Assembly: GCA_964462535.1 (NCBI GenBank)
Contig: CAYWXV010000045.1
Coordinates: 1 to 20,487 of the forward strand
Source: CAYWXV01 sp964462535
GTDB lineage: Bacteria > Bacteroidota > Ignavibacteria > OLB7
Length of the DNA stretch: 20,487 nt
Reading direction: 5' to 3'
The translations under genes and the position numbers were made by a program. The notes under the pieces were generated by a model, which worked only from the letters and a program-made list of their open reading frames with translations, ran no database searches and had not been told where the DNA came from. Positions 14,254 through 20,487 of this stretch are shown here, piece after piece (the first letter of the stretch is position 1; every line of letters begins with the position of its first letter).

Positions 14254-14305
14254 CAACCATACAGCAGGTCTTTGGCGAACCCACTACGGAAAAACCACGG
14301 AACGC
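14254..14305 (-). promoter_or_regulatory. Putative lipoprotein promoter region, copy B
   Basis: Same arrangement as at 13290-13341, with four changed bases in the spacer (14264, 14266, 14273, 14274) between the conserved upstream block and TATGGTTG. If the changes affect promoter strength, the two identical proteins may be expressed differently. Confidence 0.3.
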
Positions 14306-14360
14306 TCATCGCGATGCAGAAAGAGGCCAATCAGAGACGGAAATGCCGATTTTGTGTTGT

Positions 14361-14389
14361 GGCGGGCGCAGCCCCGCCCGGGACCGGGC
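14361..14389 (+). other. Two mutually exclusive GC-rich hairpins
   Basis: GGCGGG (14361-14366) can pair with CCCGCC (14373-14378). Alternatively GCCCGG (14376-14381) can pair with CCGGGC (14384-14389). The two stems share 14376-14378 and cannot form together. They lie 72 bp before the beta-helix gene and after the divergent lipoprotein promoter. This could be a REP-like element or an alternative RNA structure; no T-run follows. Confidence 0.4.
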
Positions 14390-14461
14390 GGCCTCGTGCC
14401 TCGTCGTAGAGCTCGTTAGTACTACCAACCCCCACTATCTACACCAGTTATCCCTATCCAG

Positions 14462-15715
14462 ATGATGCTCAGAACCGCCTTGCTCTCGGTCTCGCTTCTC
14501 CTGCCAACCCTCGTCCACGCCCGTTTGGTGGCGGTTTCGACATTTGACGGGCTCCGTGCAGCGTGCGCCTCCGCGCGCCCGGGGGATACAATTGAGGTGG
14601 CTCCTGGTATCTACGATGTGTCCGGCGTGAGCAGGATCATGATCTCGGACCGGCCGGGCCCAATCCTGGTCCGAGGGATGGGCACGAGCCCGCTCAATAC
14701 GATCATACAGGGAGCGGGACAGGACGACCCCGCAGTCCAGATGATTTTCAACCTGGACAACTCCCCGATGTGGACGTTCGAGAATCTGATGACTCGGAAC
14801 TCCTACTACCACGGATTCAAGTTCGACCACGCGTCGACCGATTGCGTCCTCCGACGCGTTGTGATGAGGGATCACGGCGAGTCCGGTGTGAAGGGAACCA
14901 GCGATCCGGCCGCCGGCACCTATCCGGATCGCCTGCTGGTAGAGTTCTGCGATATAGGATTTACGCTCGAGTCAGGCGGGACACGGGATGTGGTGGAGGG
15001 AATTGATGGCGTTGGCGTTAACGACTGGATTATTCGACGAAACCGTTTCGTCAACGTGCAGCGCACGGGAAGTCCCGCTACAGGCATTTTCACCAAGGGA
15101 AATTCTTCGCGGACGATTATCGAGGGAAATCGCTTCGAGAATTGCTTTATTGCCGCATCGTTCGGCGGTGGCGGGACGGGACCCTCGTTCTTCCGGGACA
15201 ACGACAGGACATACGAACATCGAGGCGGAATTATTAGGAATAACGTGATGATCCGCTGCACCGATGCAGGTGTCTATATCAACAAGGGGACCGAAGCGAA
15301 AATCTACAACAACACCCTTTTCGAATGCGGTCTCTCCATCCAATTGAGATTTGTCGAATCGAGCGGATCGATCAGGAACAATCTCGTTCTCCCCTCTCCG
15401 ACAAACCCCGGCGAACCAATATTCCGCATTCGCGACGGTGCGACTCTCCTTGCGGAGGAGAAGAATGTGGCCGCCGATTCCTCATACTTCATGGTTCCCT
15501 ACGGGATCGATCGCGTCATCGATCCTCATCTGAAATCGACCGCTCCCGTCATTGACGAGGGAGTAGATCTTACCGACGACGTCCCAGACGATTTCGATGG
15601 TGGAACGCGGCCCGTCGGACGACATTTCGACATTGGCGCCGACGAGTACGGCGCTCCTCCAATCTCTTCAGCTCCAGACTTTCACCCTCCGGGTGGCCGT
15701 TTAGATTTGCGGTAG
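14462..15715 (+). CDS. Secreted right-handed parallel beta-helix protein
   Basis: The 417-aa protein has a signal peptide (MMLRTALLSVSLLLPTLVHA) and then a parallel beta-helix: an N-terminal cap GLRAACASARPGDTIEVAPGIYDV (about 30-55) of the type found in polysaccharide lyases and other pectin-lyase-fold proteins, several PbH1-like coils with NRFVNV, NRFENC, NNVMIRC, NNTLFEC and NNLVLP turns between about 190 and 310, and a closing DIGADEYG motif near 393-400 common in such proteins. A carbohydrate substrate is likely for the fold, but no catalytic residues can be assigned. ATG 14462 or 14465 may start. The metallopeptidase gene follows after 22 bp, suggesting co-transcription. There is no obvious T9SS domain; the C-terminus is Pro-rich and short. 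Confidence 0.8.
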   Translation: MMLRTALLSVSLLLPTLVHARLVAVSTFDGLRAACASARPGDTIEVAPGIYDVSGVSRIMISDRPGPILVRGMGTSPLNTIIQGAGQDDPAVQMIFNLDNSPMWTFENLMTRNSYYHGFKFDHASTDCVLRRVVMRDHGESGVKGTSDPAAGTYPDRLLVEFCDIGFTLESGGTRDVVEGIDGVGVNDWIIRRNRFVNVQRTGSPATGIFTKGNSSRTIIEGNRFENCFIAASFGGGGTGPSFFRDNDRTYEHRGGIIRNNVMIRCTDAGVYINKGTEAKIYNNTLFECGLSIQLRFVESSGSIRNNLVLPSPTNPGEPIFRIRDGATLLAEEKNVAADSSYFMVPYGIDRVIDPHLKSTAPVIDEGVDLTDDVPDDFDGGTRPVGRHFDIGADEYGAPPISSAPDFHPPGGRLDLR

Positions 15716-15723
15716 TCCCGGCG

Positions 15724-15729
15724 AAGGAG
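15724..15729 (+). promoter_or_regulatory. Strong Shine-Dalgarno AAGGAG before the M1 peptidase
   Basis: AAGGAG lies 8 nt before ATG 15738 and fixes that start. Most genes to the left in this window lack such a site. Confidence 0.75.
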
Positions 15730-15737
15730 TGTAACCC

Positions 15738-17978
15738 ATGAACGCACGCATCCTTCTCACAATCCCGCTGCTTCTCGCTGGCACCTTGCTATTCGGACAA
15801 AACCAGCGCGTCGCCACCTACGACGAACTTGTCGAGGGAATAAAGGGATGGTCGACGGTACCGGTTCCGGGTGCATCGATTTCCAACCTGGTCATCAGGC
15901 GCGACGCCGGAACCTTCACTCTAAAGAGTGGGACGATTGCCCTCCTACCGGCTATTCACTCAAGGGTGATTGGCGCGTGGTTCGAAGGAGAGGGGAGATT
16001 CGTCATGACGCCACCGACGTTCGTCGAGCGCGAACAATTGGAGCGTTTCACGAAACGTGATTCCGCGGACGAATCATTCAATCGCCTGCTCCTCCTCTTC
16101 ACAGACTCCACGGCTCTCGAAATCCAATCTGCTGTTTCCGGGGCACCAGCTGTGCCCATGCCGCATGCTGGTGAATCGATCGCTCGCGCTCTCAGGTATG
16201 CAACGGATGAAACGACGGGCGATCTCTTCCCACCATTGGTCGCCTCGTGGTTGAACGGATGCGTTGAACCCTTCTTTGATGCCTCCATGATCGTTGTTGA
16301 CGAAGCCGAGCACTTCTTCACCATCGATCCCACCGACGTGGAAGAGGTGATCTATTGGGATCGCGATCCCGATGCAACGTTCCGTCATACCCGGCGCCAG
16401 CTAAATGGCTTTCACACGGCGGCCGAATACGGACAGGGGAGTGTCAACCCGAGGGAGTCCAAGGATCGCGCCACGATACTCGCATACCGTATCGATGTAA
16501 CGCTCCGCGAGAATCTAACGATGATGGTGCGCGCGGATGTTCGCATGAAGCGGCGAGGGGATCAGATCGTCTGGATCCCACTATGGCTGCAACCTGGACT
16601 TGTGGTGGATTCGATTCTCGGTCCTGGGCGTCGGCATGTAGAGTACCAGCAGACACCTGACGGAACCCTCTGGCTTCAGACCGTCGATGGCGTTTTGACG
16701 TTCTATTATCAGGGACGCGTCATCGAACGATCGGGGGACTGGATACTGTTGACGTCGTCGATCGGATGGTATCCCCATTACGGGTACACGTCGCGAGCAA
16801 CATTCGACCTAACGTTCCACACGCCGGTTGCATATCCATTTGCCTCGGTCGGTCGCCTGACTTCTTCCAGCGAGGCCAACGGGATGCGTACCACGCATTG
16901 GGAGACTGATGGCGAAATCAGGAACGCCTCGTTTCATGTCGGAGTCTCGTCGGTCGATCTGTACACGAACGATTCGCTCCCAACGCTGATCGTGCTTCGC
17001 GGCCCGGAATCGTCGAAGGGTATCAGCGAGTCAATTGCCTCAGACATTCATCTGAGCATGGGATACTTCCGCATGCTGTTCGGCAAGCTGGAGATCGATA
17101 CGTTCTATGCGGGCGAGATCCCGGCAGGGCATGGCGAGGCGTTTCCCGGTATGATTCACCTGTCGTCGTGGACATTCGGCCGGAACAGGGGGACGGGAGA
17201 ACATGAGGCATTCAGGGCGCACGAAGTGGCGCATCAGTGGTGGGGTATCGGACTTGACTTCGCCACCTACCATGACCAATGGTTGAGTGAGGCCTTTGCC
17301 GAGTACTCTGCACTGATGTACATGCAGGCTGTACTGAAGGACAACGACAGATTCTTCGAGCGCCTGAAGAAGTACCGTGAGGAAATCCTGTCGATTCGCA
17401 AAGCACTCTTCGGACAGCGGCGGCCCCCGGGTCCGATCTGGTTGGGCCAACGAAATGATGCCGGCGTAGCGGGGAGCGATTACTTCCCTATCATTTACAA
17501 GAAGGGAGCATGGGTACTCCACATGCTGCGCAACATGCTCCTCGACTTGAACACAATGAAGGAGGATCGTTTTGCGAACATGATGAAGGACTTCTTCGTC
17601 ACGTTCCAGGGGCGCGATGCAACGACGGAGGACTTTCAGAGAATCGCTGAGAAACACGTCGGCATCTCGCTTGGGTGGTTCTTTGATCAATGGGTCAAGG
17701 GAACCGCAACGCCTACCTATCACTGGTCGTGGACGAGCGAACCGGCGGAGGGGGGGAAGTACAAGCTGATGCTGAAGGTGAGGCAGGAGGGAGTTCCGCC
17801 ATCGTTCCAGATGTTCGTCCCCATTCGCGTGGACTTTGGTTATGGAAAGTTTGTCCGATTTCGTGTGCAGGTGAAAGGGGAGACATGTGAGCCTGCAATT
17901 CCATTGATGCCTCTGAAACCCCGCAAGGTTATCTTCAACGATCTGGAATCCGTCCTTTGTGAAACGGATGAGGAGTAA
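15738..17978 (+). CDS. Exported M1-family (gluzincin) metallopeptidase
   Basis: The 746-aa protein has a signal peptide (MNARILLTIPLLLAGTLLFG) and a gluzincin zinc site H495-E-V-A-H499 followed after 18 residues by E518 in WLSEAFAEY, exactly the M1 spacing HEXXH-x18-E. The usual exopeptidase motif GxMEN is not recognisable: the equivalent place reads AGHGEAFPGMIHLSS (about 455-470), so amino-terminal recognition may be altered and aminopeptidase activity is uncertain. N-terminal about 220 residues do not look like a standard M1 beta-domain. Residues about 620-650 (DATTEDFQRIAEKHVG, then LGWFFDQWVKG) match the C-terminal helical region of M1 enzymes. Likely acts in the periplasm or outside. 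It follows the beta-helix gene by 22 bp. Confidence 0.85.
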   Translation: MNARILLTIPLLLAGTLLFGQNQRVATYDELVEGIKGWSTVPVPGASISNLVIRRDAGTFTLKSGTIALLPAIHSRVIGAWFEGEGRFVMTPPTFVEREQLERFTKRDSADESFNRLLLLFTDSTALEIQSAVSGAPAVPMPHAGESIARALRYATDETTGDLFPPLVASWLNGCVEPFFDASMIVVDEAEHFFTIDPTDVEEVIYWDRDPDATFRHTRRQLNGFHTAAEYGQGSVNPRESKDRATILAYRIDVTLRENLTMMVRADVRMKRRGDQIVWIPLWLQPGLVVDSILGPGRRHVEYQQTPDGTLWLQTVDGVLTFYYQGRVIERSGDWILLTSSIGWYPHYGYTSRATFDLTFHTPVAYPFASVGRLTSSSEANGMRTTHWETDGEIRNASFHVGVSSVDLYTNDSLPTLIVLRGPESSKGISESIASDIHLSMGYFRMLFGKLEIDTFYAGEIPAGHGEAFPGMIHLSSWTFGRNRGTGEHEAFRAHEVAHQWWGIGLDFATYHDQWLSEAFAEYSALMYMQAVLKDNDRFFERLKKYREEILSIRKALFGQRRPPGPIWLGQRNDAGVAGSDYFPIIYKKGAWVLHMLRNMLLDLNTMKEDRFANMMKDFFVTFQGRDATTEDFQRIAEKHVGISLGWFFDQWVKGTATPTYHWSWTSEPAEGGKYKLMLKVRQEGVPPSFQMFVPIRVDFGYGKFVRFRVQVKGETCEPAIPLMPLKPRKVIFNDLESVLCETDEE

Positions 17979-17992
17979 TGCGTTTCGGGGCC

Positions 17993-18049
17993 GACTCTCA
18001 CCCCGCGGCTAGGCTCTCACCCGGCGGCTCGGCTCTCACCCCGCGGCCC
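17993..18049. repeat. Three tandem 19-bp repeats
   Basis: Units at 17993-18011, 18012-18030 and 18031-18049 follow GGCTCTCACCCCGCGGCTA with a few substitutions. They begin 15 bp after the metallopeptidase stop and run into a hairpin. Confidence 0.85.
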
Positions 18050-18052
18050 ACT

Positions 18053-18068
18053 CTCTCAATTCTGAGAG
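18053..18068 (+). terminator. Hairpin after the M1 peptidase gene
   Basis: CTCTCA (18053-18058) pairs with TGAGAG (18063-18068) around ATTC. Flanking CCCCGC (in the third 19-bp unit) and GCGGGGG (from 18068) can extend it into a larger structure. It is followed by a G-run, not a T-run, so termination is uncertain on this strand; on the other strand a C-run follows. Confidence 0.4.
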
Positions 18069-18098
18069 CGGGGGGGAAGAACGTCGCTAAGCGGCCCA

Positions 18099-18210
18099 GC
18101 GGCCCAGATGCCTAGCCGCCCAGATGCCTAGCCGCCCAGATGCCCAGCCGCCCAGATGCCTAGCCGCCCAGATGCCCAGCGGCCCAGATGCCTGGCCGCC
18201 AACATGCTAA
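18099..18210. repeat. Seven tandem 16-bp repeats before prmC
   Basis: Seven units of 16 bp, consensus GCCGCCCAGATGCCTA, run from 18099 to 18210 (starts 18099, 18115, 18131, 18147, 18163, 18179, 18195); the outer units are the most degenerate. A partial unit precedes at 18091, and degraded repeat-like sequence continues to 18260, where AGAAGCCTAG touches the prmC start codon. Each unit contains an ATG, and because 16 is not a multiple of three these fall in all frames. Confidence 0.93.
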
Positions 18211-18260
18211 GTGGCCCAGCCGCCCATCTGCCGGGGCGGCCCACACGCCCAGAAGCCTAG

Positions 18261-19133
18261 ATGGACCCTGACCAGACAGAAATATGGACGATCCTCCGCA
18301 TGATCACGTGGGGGACCGACTACTTTAAAAAGAAGGGAGTGGACTCACCTCGATTGACCATCGAGTTGATGCTAGCCCATGTGTTGAAGGTGACCCGCTT
18401 CGATCTCTATTTGCAATTCGACCGTCCTTTGATCTCATCTGAGCTCGAGGTGCTGCGGGGAATGGTCCGTCGCCGCGCCACCCGTGAACCACTGCAGTAC
18501 ATTCTTGGCGAGGCTCATTTCTACCGGCGTACGTTCACCGTCAATCCAGCGGTGCTGATACCGAGACCTGAGACTGAACTGTTGGTGGAGGAGGTCCTTC
18601 GCCGGACGCAGTCGATACGATGCCTCGATATTGGAACCGGTTCGGGATGCATCGGTATCACGATTGCGCTGGAGCGCCCGGAAACGGAGGTGGTAGCGAT
18701 CGATGCCTCGAAGGAGGCGCTGGAGGTGGCCGTGATGAACGGTGAAGCCCTTGGTGCCAAGAATATTCAGTTCCAGGAGGTCGACTTCTTCGACGACGCC
18801 GGCATGCGGTCGCTGGGGACGTTTGATTTGATCGTGAGCAACCCGCCATACGTACCCGTAGCTGAGATGCCCCATCTCCAGCCTGAGGTCCGGGACTACG
18901 AGCCACGGTTGGCATTGACCGACGATGGTGATGGATACCGGTTCTACAGACGATTTCTGGATGTCGCCCCGTATCTGCTCCGTTCACCCGGAACGGTGTT
19001 CTTCGAGCTTGGTTTTGGTCATGCCCCGACGGTCCGTCAGCTCTTCACATCCGCTGGGTACGAGGTCGATGTGCTCACGGACCTCGATCGGGTAGAGCGC
19101 TTCCTCTACGCCACCACCGAACGATTGCGTTAA
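18261..19133 (+). CDS. prmC: Release factor glutamine methyltransferase
   Basis: PrmC (HemK) uses S-adenosylmethionine to N5-methylate the glutamine of the GGQ motif of release factors RF1/RF2 in the cytosol, improving translation termination. The 290-aa protein has the N-terminal helical domain (residues about 8-95, with ELMLAHVL and REPLQYILGE), the substrate segment FTVNPAVLIPRPETELLVE, the SAM motif L122-D-I-G-T-G-S-G-C130 and the catalytic N194-P-P-Y197 in IVSNPPYVP. ATG 18261 fits the usual Bacteroidota N-terminus (IWTILRMITWGTDYF), but no Shine-Dalgarno is visible because the upstream sequence is decayed tandem repeat. The gene is separated from the metallopeptidase by 282 bp of repeats and faces the convergent TPR gene. 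Confidence 0.95.
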   Translation: MDPDQTEIWTILRMITWGTDYFKKKGVDSPRLTIELMLAHVLKVTRFDLYLQFDRPLISSELEVLRGMVRRRATREPLQYILGEAHFYRRTFTVNPAVLIPRPETELLVEEVLRRTQSIRCLDIGTGSGCIGITIALERPETEVVAIDASKEALEVAVMNGEALGAKNIQFQEVDFFDDAGMRSLGTFDLIVSNPPYVPVAEMPHLQPEVRDYEPRLALTDDGDGYRFYRRFLDVAPYLLRSPGTVFFELGFGHAPTVRQLFTSAGYEVDVLTDLDRVERFLYATTERLR

Positions 19134-19215
19134 CCTGGTTCTCAATAGACAGGGGTGGACTCACTCCCAATCAGCTACGTGACAGCAACGTGACCGTACG
19201 TGAGCAGGCAGGTGT

Positions 19216-20421
19216 TCAGTCCGCAAGCGCCAGACGGTGTGCATCCTCCACGCGGCGACGTTGGGCTACGATGGTATGCATCGAGTACTCGGTGAACGGG
19301 AGGGGGAGTTCCAGATGGACATGGTCGATGCCTGCCGCATGGAATGCCTCCAGGTGGTATAGCGCCTCGCCCATCTCGTTACGCCCCTTGCTGACGCGGT
19401 AGAGTCCGAAGTGCGCCGCCCCCTCCAATCGTTCGTCCTGTATCTCGCGAGCGATCCGCATGGCCTCCGTCAGTGAGGCCAACGCTTGGTCGGTCATTCC
19501 ACGATTCAGCTCGAGCTCACCAACGATCAAGTGGACATTGGCACGCATGGCGATGTCGTCGCTCGCTAGAGCAAGACAGCTGCTGGCGGCGTGGATAGCA
19601 TCAGCCCCAGCCCCCAACATTGAAAGTGCTTGTGCGAAAGCAAGTCGGGCTATCACCACCTCAACATGCAGGCTAACCGTTTCCAATTCACCACTCCCTT
19701 CGTCGGCCGTATCGCGCGCAGCTGTATAGTCAGCTAAATCGAGATGAATCTCGGCCGCGATCTTCACGGCGCGGGCATGTTCGACCGCTAGGTCGTTGGA
19801 GCGAGACGCACTTACTAGTGCAACGTCGACGAAGTGGCGCGCGGTGGTCGATAGGCGGCCGAAATGGAGAGCGGTCGCCAACGATTCAGCCACGCGTGTT
19901 TCCGTGCCAATCGAACCGCTGGCACGTGCAATCGCCAAAGACTCCGAGCCGACGGCGAGCATTAAATCGAGGTCACCCGCATCGGCGTGGATCATTGCCT
20001 GGGTGGCCAGCACAATTGCTCGACGAGCATTTCCTTCGGCGTTCTCGTCAACGACCTGGTACGCCTGTCTTCCGAGTTGCCCGGCGAGGGCGAACAACCC
20101 GATCGCCCGGAACAGAAGAGCCAGGTTGTTCAACGCGGCCGCCTCTCCATTGCCGTCGTGGAGTCGCCGGAACAGGCGGAGGGCTGCGATATTGGTCTGC
20201 AGCGAGTCCGGAGGATCCTGATATCGAGCCAGTTGCAAGAGTGCCCGTGCCCGGCCATGTGCCCAACCAATGGACTGAGCCAGTCTTACGGCCTCCGCGG
20301 CCATCGAGGCGCCGCTTTCCCTGTTGGGATGGACGTCCCGGTCTGCGGCCAGGCGTTCGAGCGTCTCCTCCACAACATGGCGAACCCTGTTCATCGTAAT
20401 CTCGGATTTCGGCAAACGCAT
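19216..20421 (-). CDS. TPR-type helical repeat protein, function unknown
   Basis: The 401-aa protein is almost entirely alpha-helical repeats of roughly 35-40 residues with TPR-like spacing of small and aromatic residues: AEAVRLAQSIGWAHGRARALLQLARYQ near 42-68, AALNNLALLFRAIGLFALAGQLGRQA near 98-123, and NRGMTDQALASLTEAMRIAREIQDERLEGAAHFGLY near 310-345. There is no signal peptide, membrane segment or catalytic domain. Such repeat arrays are often fused to or paired with signalling domains (adenylate cyclase, histidine kinase, LuxR-type regulators) in this group, but none is here; a partner may lie beyond the right edge. ATG 20421 is chosen; an in-frame ATG ten codons in (20394) is possible. 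It converges on prmC with 82 bp between. Confidence 0.7.
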   Translation of the reverse strand: MRLPKSEITMNRVRHVVEETLERLAADRDVHPNRESGASMAAEAVRLAQSIGWAHGRARALLQLARYQDPPDSLQTNIAALRLFRRLHDGNGEAAALNNLALLFRAIGLFALAGQLGRQAYQVVDENAEGNARRAIVLATQAMIHADAGDLDLMLAVGSESLAIARASGSIGTETRVAESLATALHFGRLSTTARHFVDVALVSASRSNDLAVEHARAVKIAAEIHLDLADYTAARDTADEGSGELETVSLHVEVVIARLAFAQALSMLGAGADAIHAASSCLALASDDIAMRANVHLIVGELELNRGMTDQALASLTEAMRIAREIQDERLEGAAHFGLYRVSKGRNEMGEALYHLEAFHAAGIDHVHLELPLPFTEYSMHTIVAQRRRVEDAHRLALAD

Positions 20422-20487
20422 TGAATGGAGCCCTTACGCACCGCGTAGCAACGTGCGTTGCAGGTCGACGGACAAACTAGTAGTAGA

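Larger units (their letters stand above)
13486..14305. repeat. Tandem duplication, copy B
   Basis: This is the partner of 12522-13341. The homology begins abruptly inside the GNAT coding sequence on the left and ends at 14305 on the right, where the flanks (CCGTAG versus CTCATC) stop matching. The 144 bp between the two copies (13342-13485) are unique and show no gene. Confidence 0.92.

Noticed and set aside
12522..14305. Insertion sequence or composite transposon explaining the duplication
   Set aside because: No transposase gene, terminal inverted repeats or target-site duplications are visible; boundaries lie within the GNAT gene and in unique DNA.
18099..18210. CRISPR-like repeat array
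   Set aside because: The 16-bp units are directly contiguous with no spacers, and no cas genes are present; the same holds for the 7-bp array at 1-112.

Overview
The window looks like chromosomal DNA from a moderately GC-rich Gram-negative relative of the Bacteroidota/Chlorobiota/Kapabacteria group. The evidence is a TonB-dependent receptor with an N-terminal carboxypeptidase-regulatory-like domain, a secreted beta-propeller protein ending in what looks like a type IX secretion (Por) C-terminal sorting domain, several start codons without a clear Shine-Dalgarno, and protein sequences that read like homologues from that group. The lineage is an inference; there is no rRNA or other phylogenetic marker here.

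Left part (1-8137): a tryptophan/kynurenine catabolic cluster, all on the + strand. In order it holds a 2-oxo-3-hexenedioate (4-oxalocrotonate) decarboxylase, a T9SS-type sialidase-like exported protein, 3-hydroxyanthranilate 3,4-dioxygenase, aminocarboxymuconate-semialdehyde decarboxylase (ACMSD), a cyclase-family kynurenine formamidase candidate, kynureninase, a CsaA-like tRNA-binding protein and kynurenine 3-monooxygenase. Together they would convert N-formylkynurenine to kynurenine, 3-hydroxykynurenine, 3-hydroxyanthranilate, aminocarboxymuconate semialdehyde and 2-aminomuconate semialdehyde. They rejoin the meta-cleavage route at 2-oxo-3-hexenedioate. Tryptophan 2,3-dioxygenase, 2-aminomuconate-semialdehyde dehydrogenase, 2-aminomuconate deaminase and the final hydratase/aldolase are not in the window. 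Because ACMSD and the decarboxylase are present and no quinolinate phosphoribosyltransferase is seen, the cluster reads as catabolic rather than NAD-biosynthetic.

Middle (8138-14461): a gap with a possible small membrane protein that lacks a normal start codon, a TonB-dependent receptor, a saccharopine/lysine-dehydrogenase-like oxidoreductase and a GNAT acetyltransferase. Then comes a tandem duplication of about 820 bp at a 964-bp offset. Each copy carries the tail of the GNAT gene followed tail-to-tail by a minus-strand lipoprotein gene. The two lipoprotein genes are identical at DNA level, while the GNAT tails differ at about 14% of positions, which suggests recent gene conversion (or an assembly artefact).

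Right part (14462-20487): a secreted right-handed beta-helix protein followed 22 bp later by an exported M1-type metallopeptidase; a 280-bp intergenic stretch made of 19-bp and 16-bp tandem repeats plus hairpins; prmC (release-factor glutamine methyltransferase), whose start codon sits at the edge of the 16-bp repeat array; and a convergent TPR-type helical repeat protein. Short tandem repeats (7-bp and 16-bp units) precede both dmpH and prmC. No tRNA, rRNA, CRISPR array, integrase or transposase was seen.
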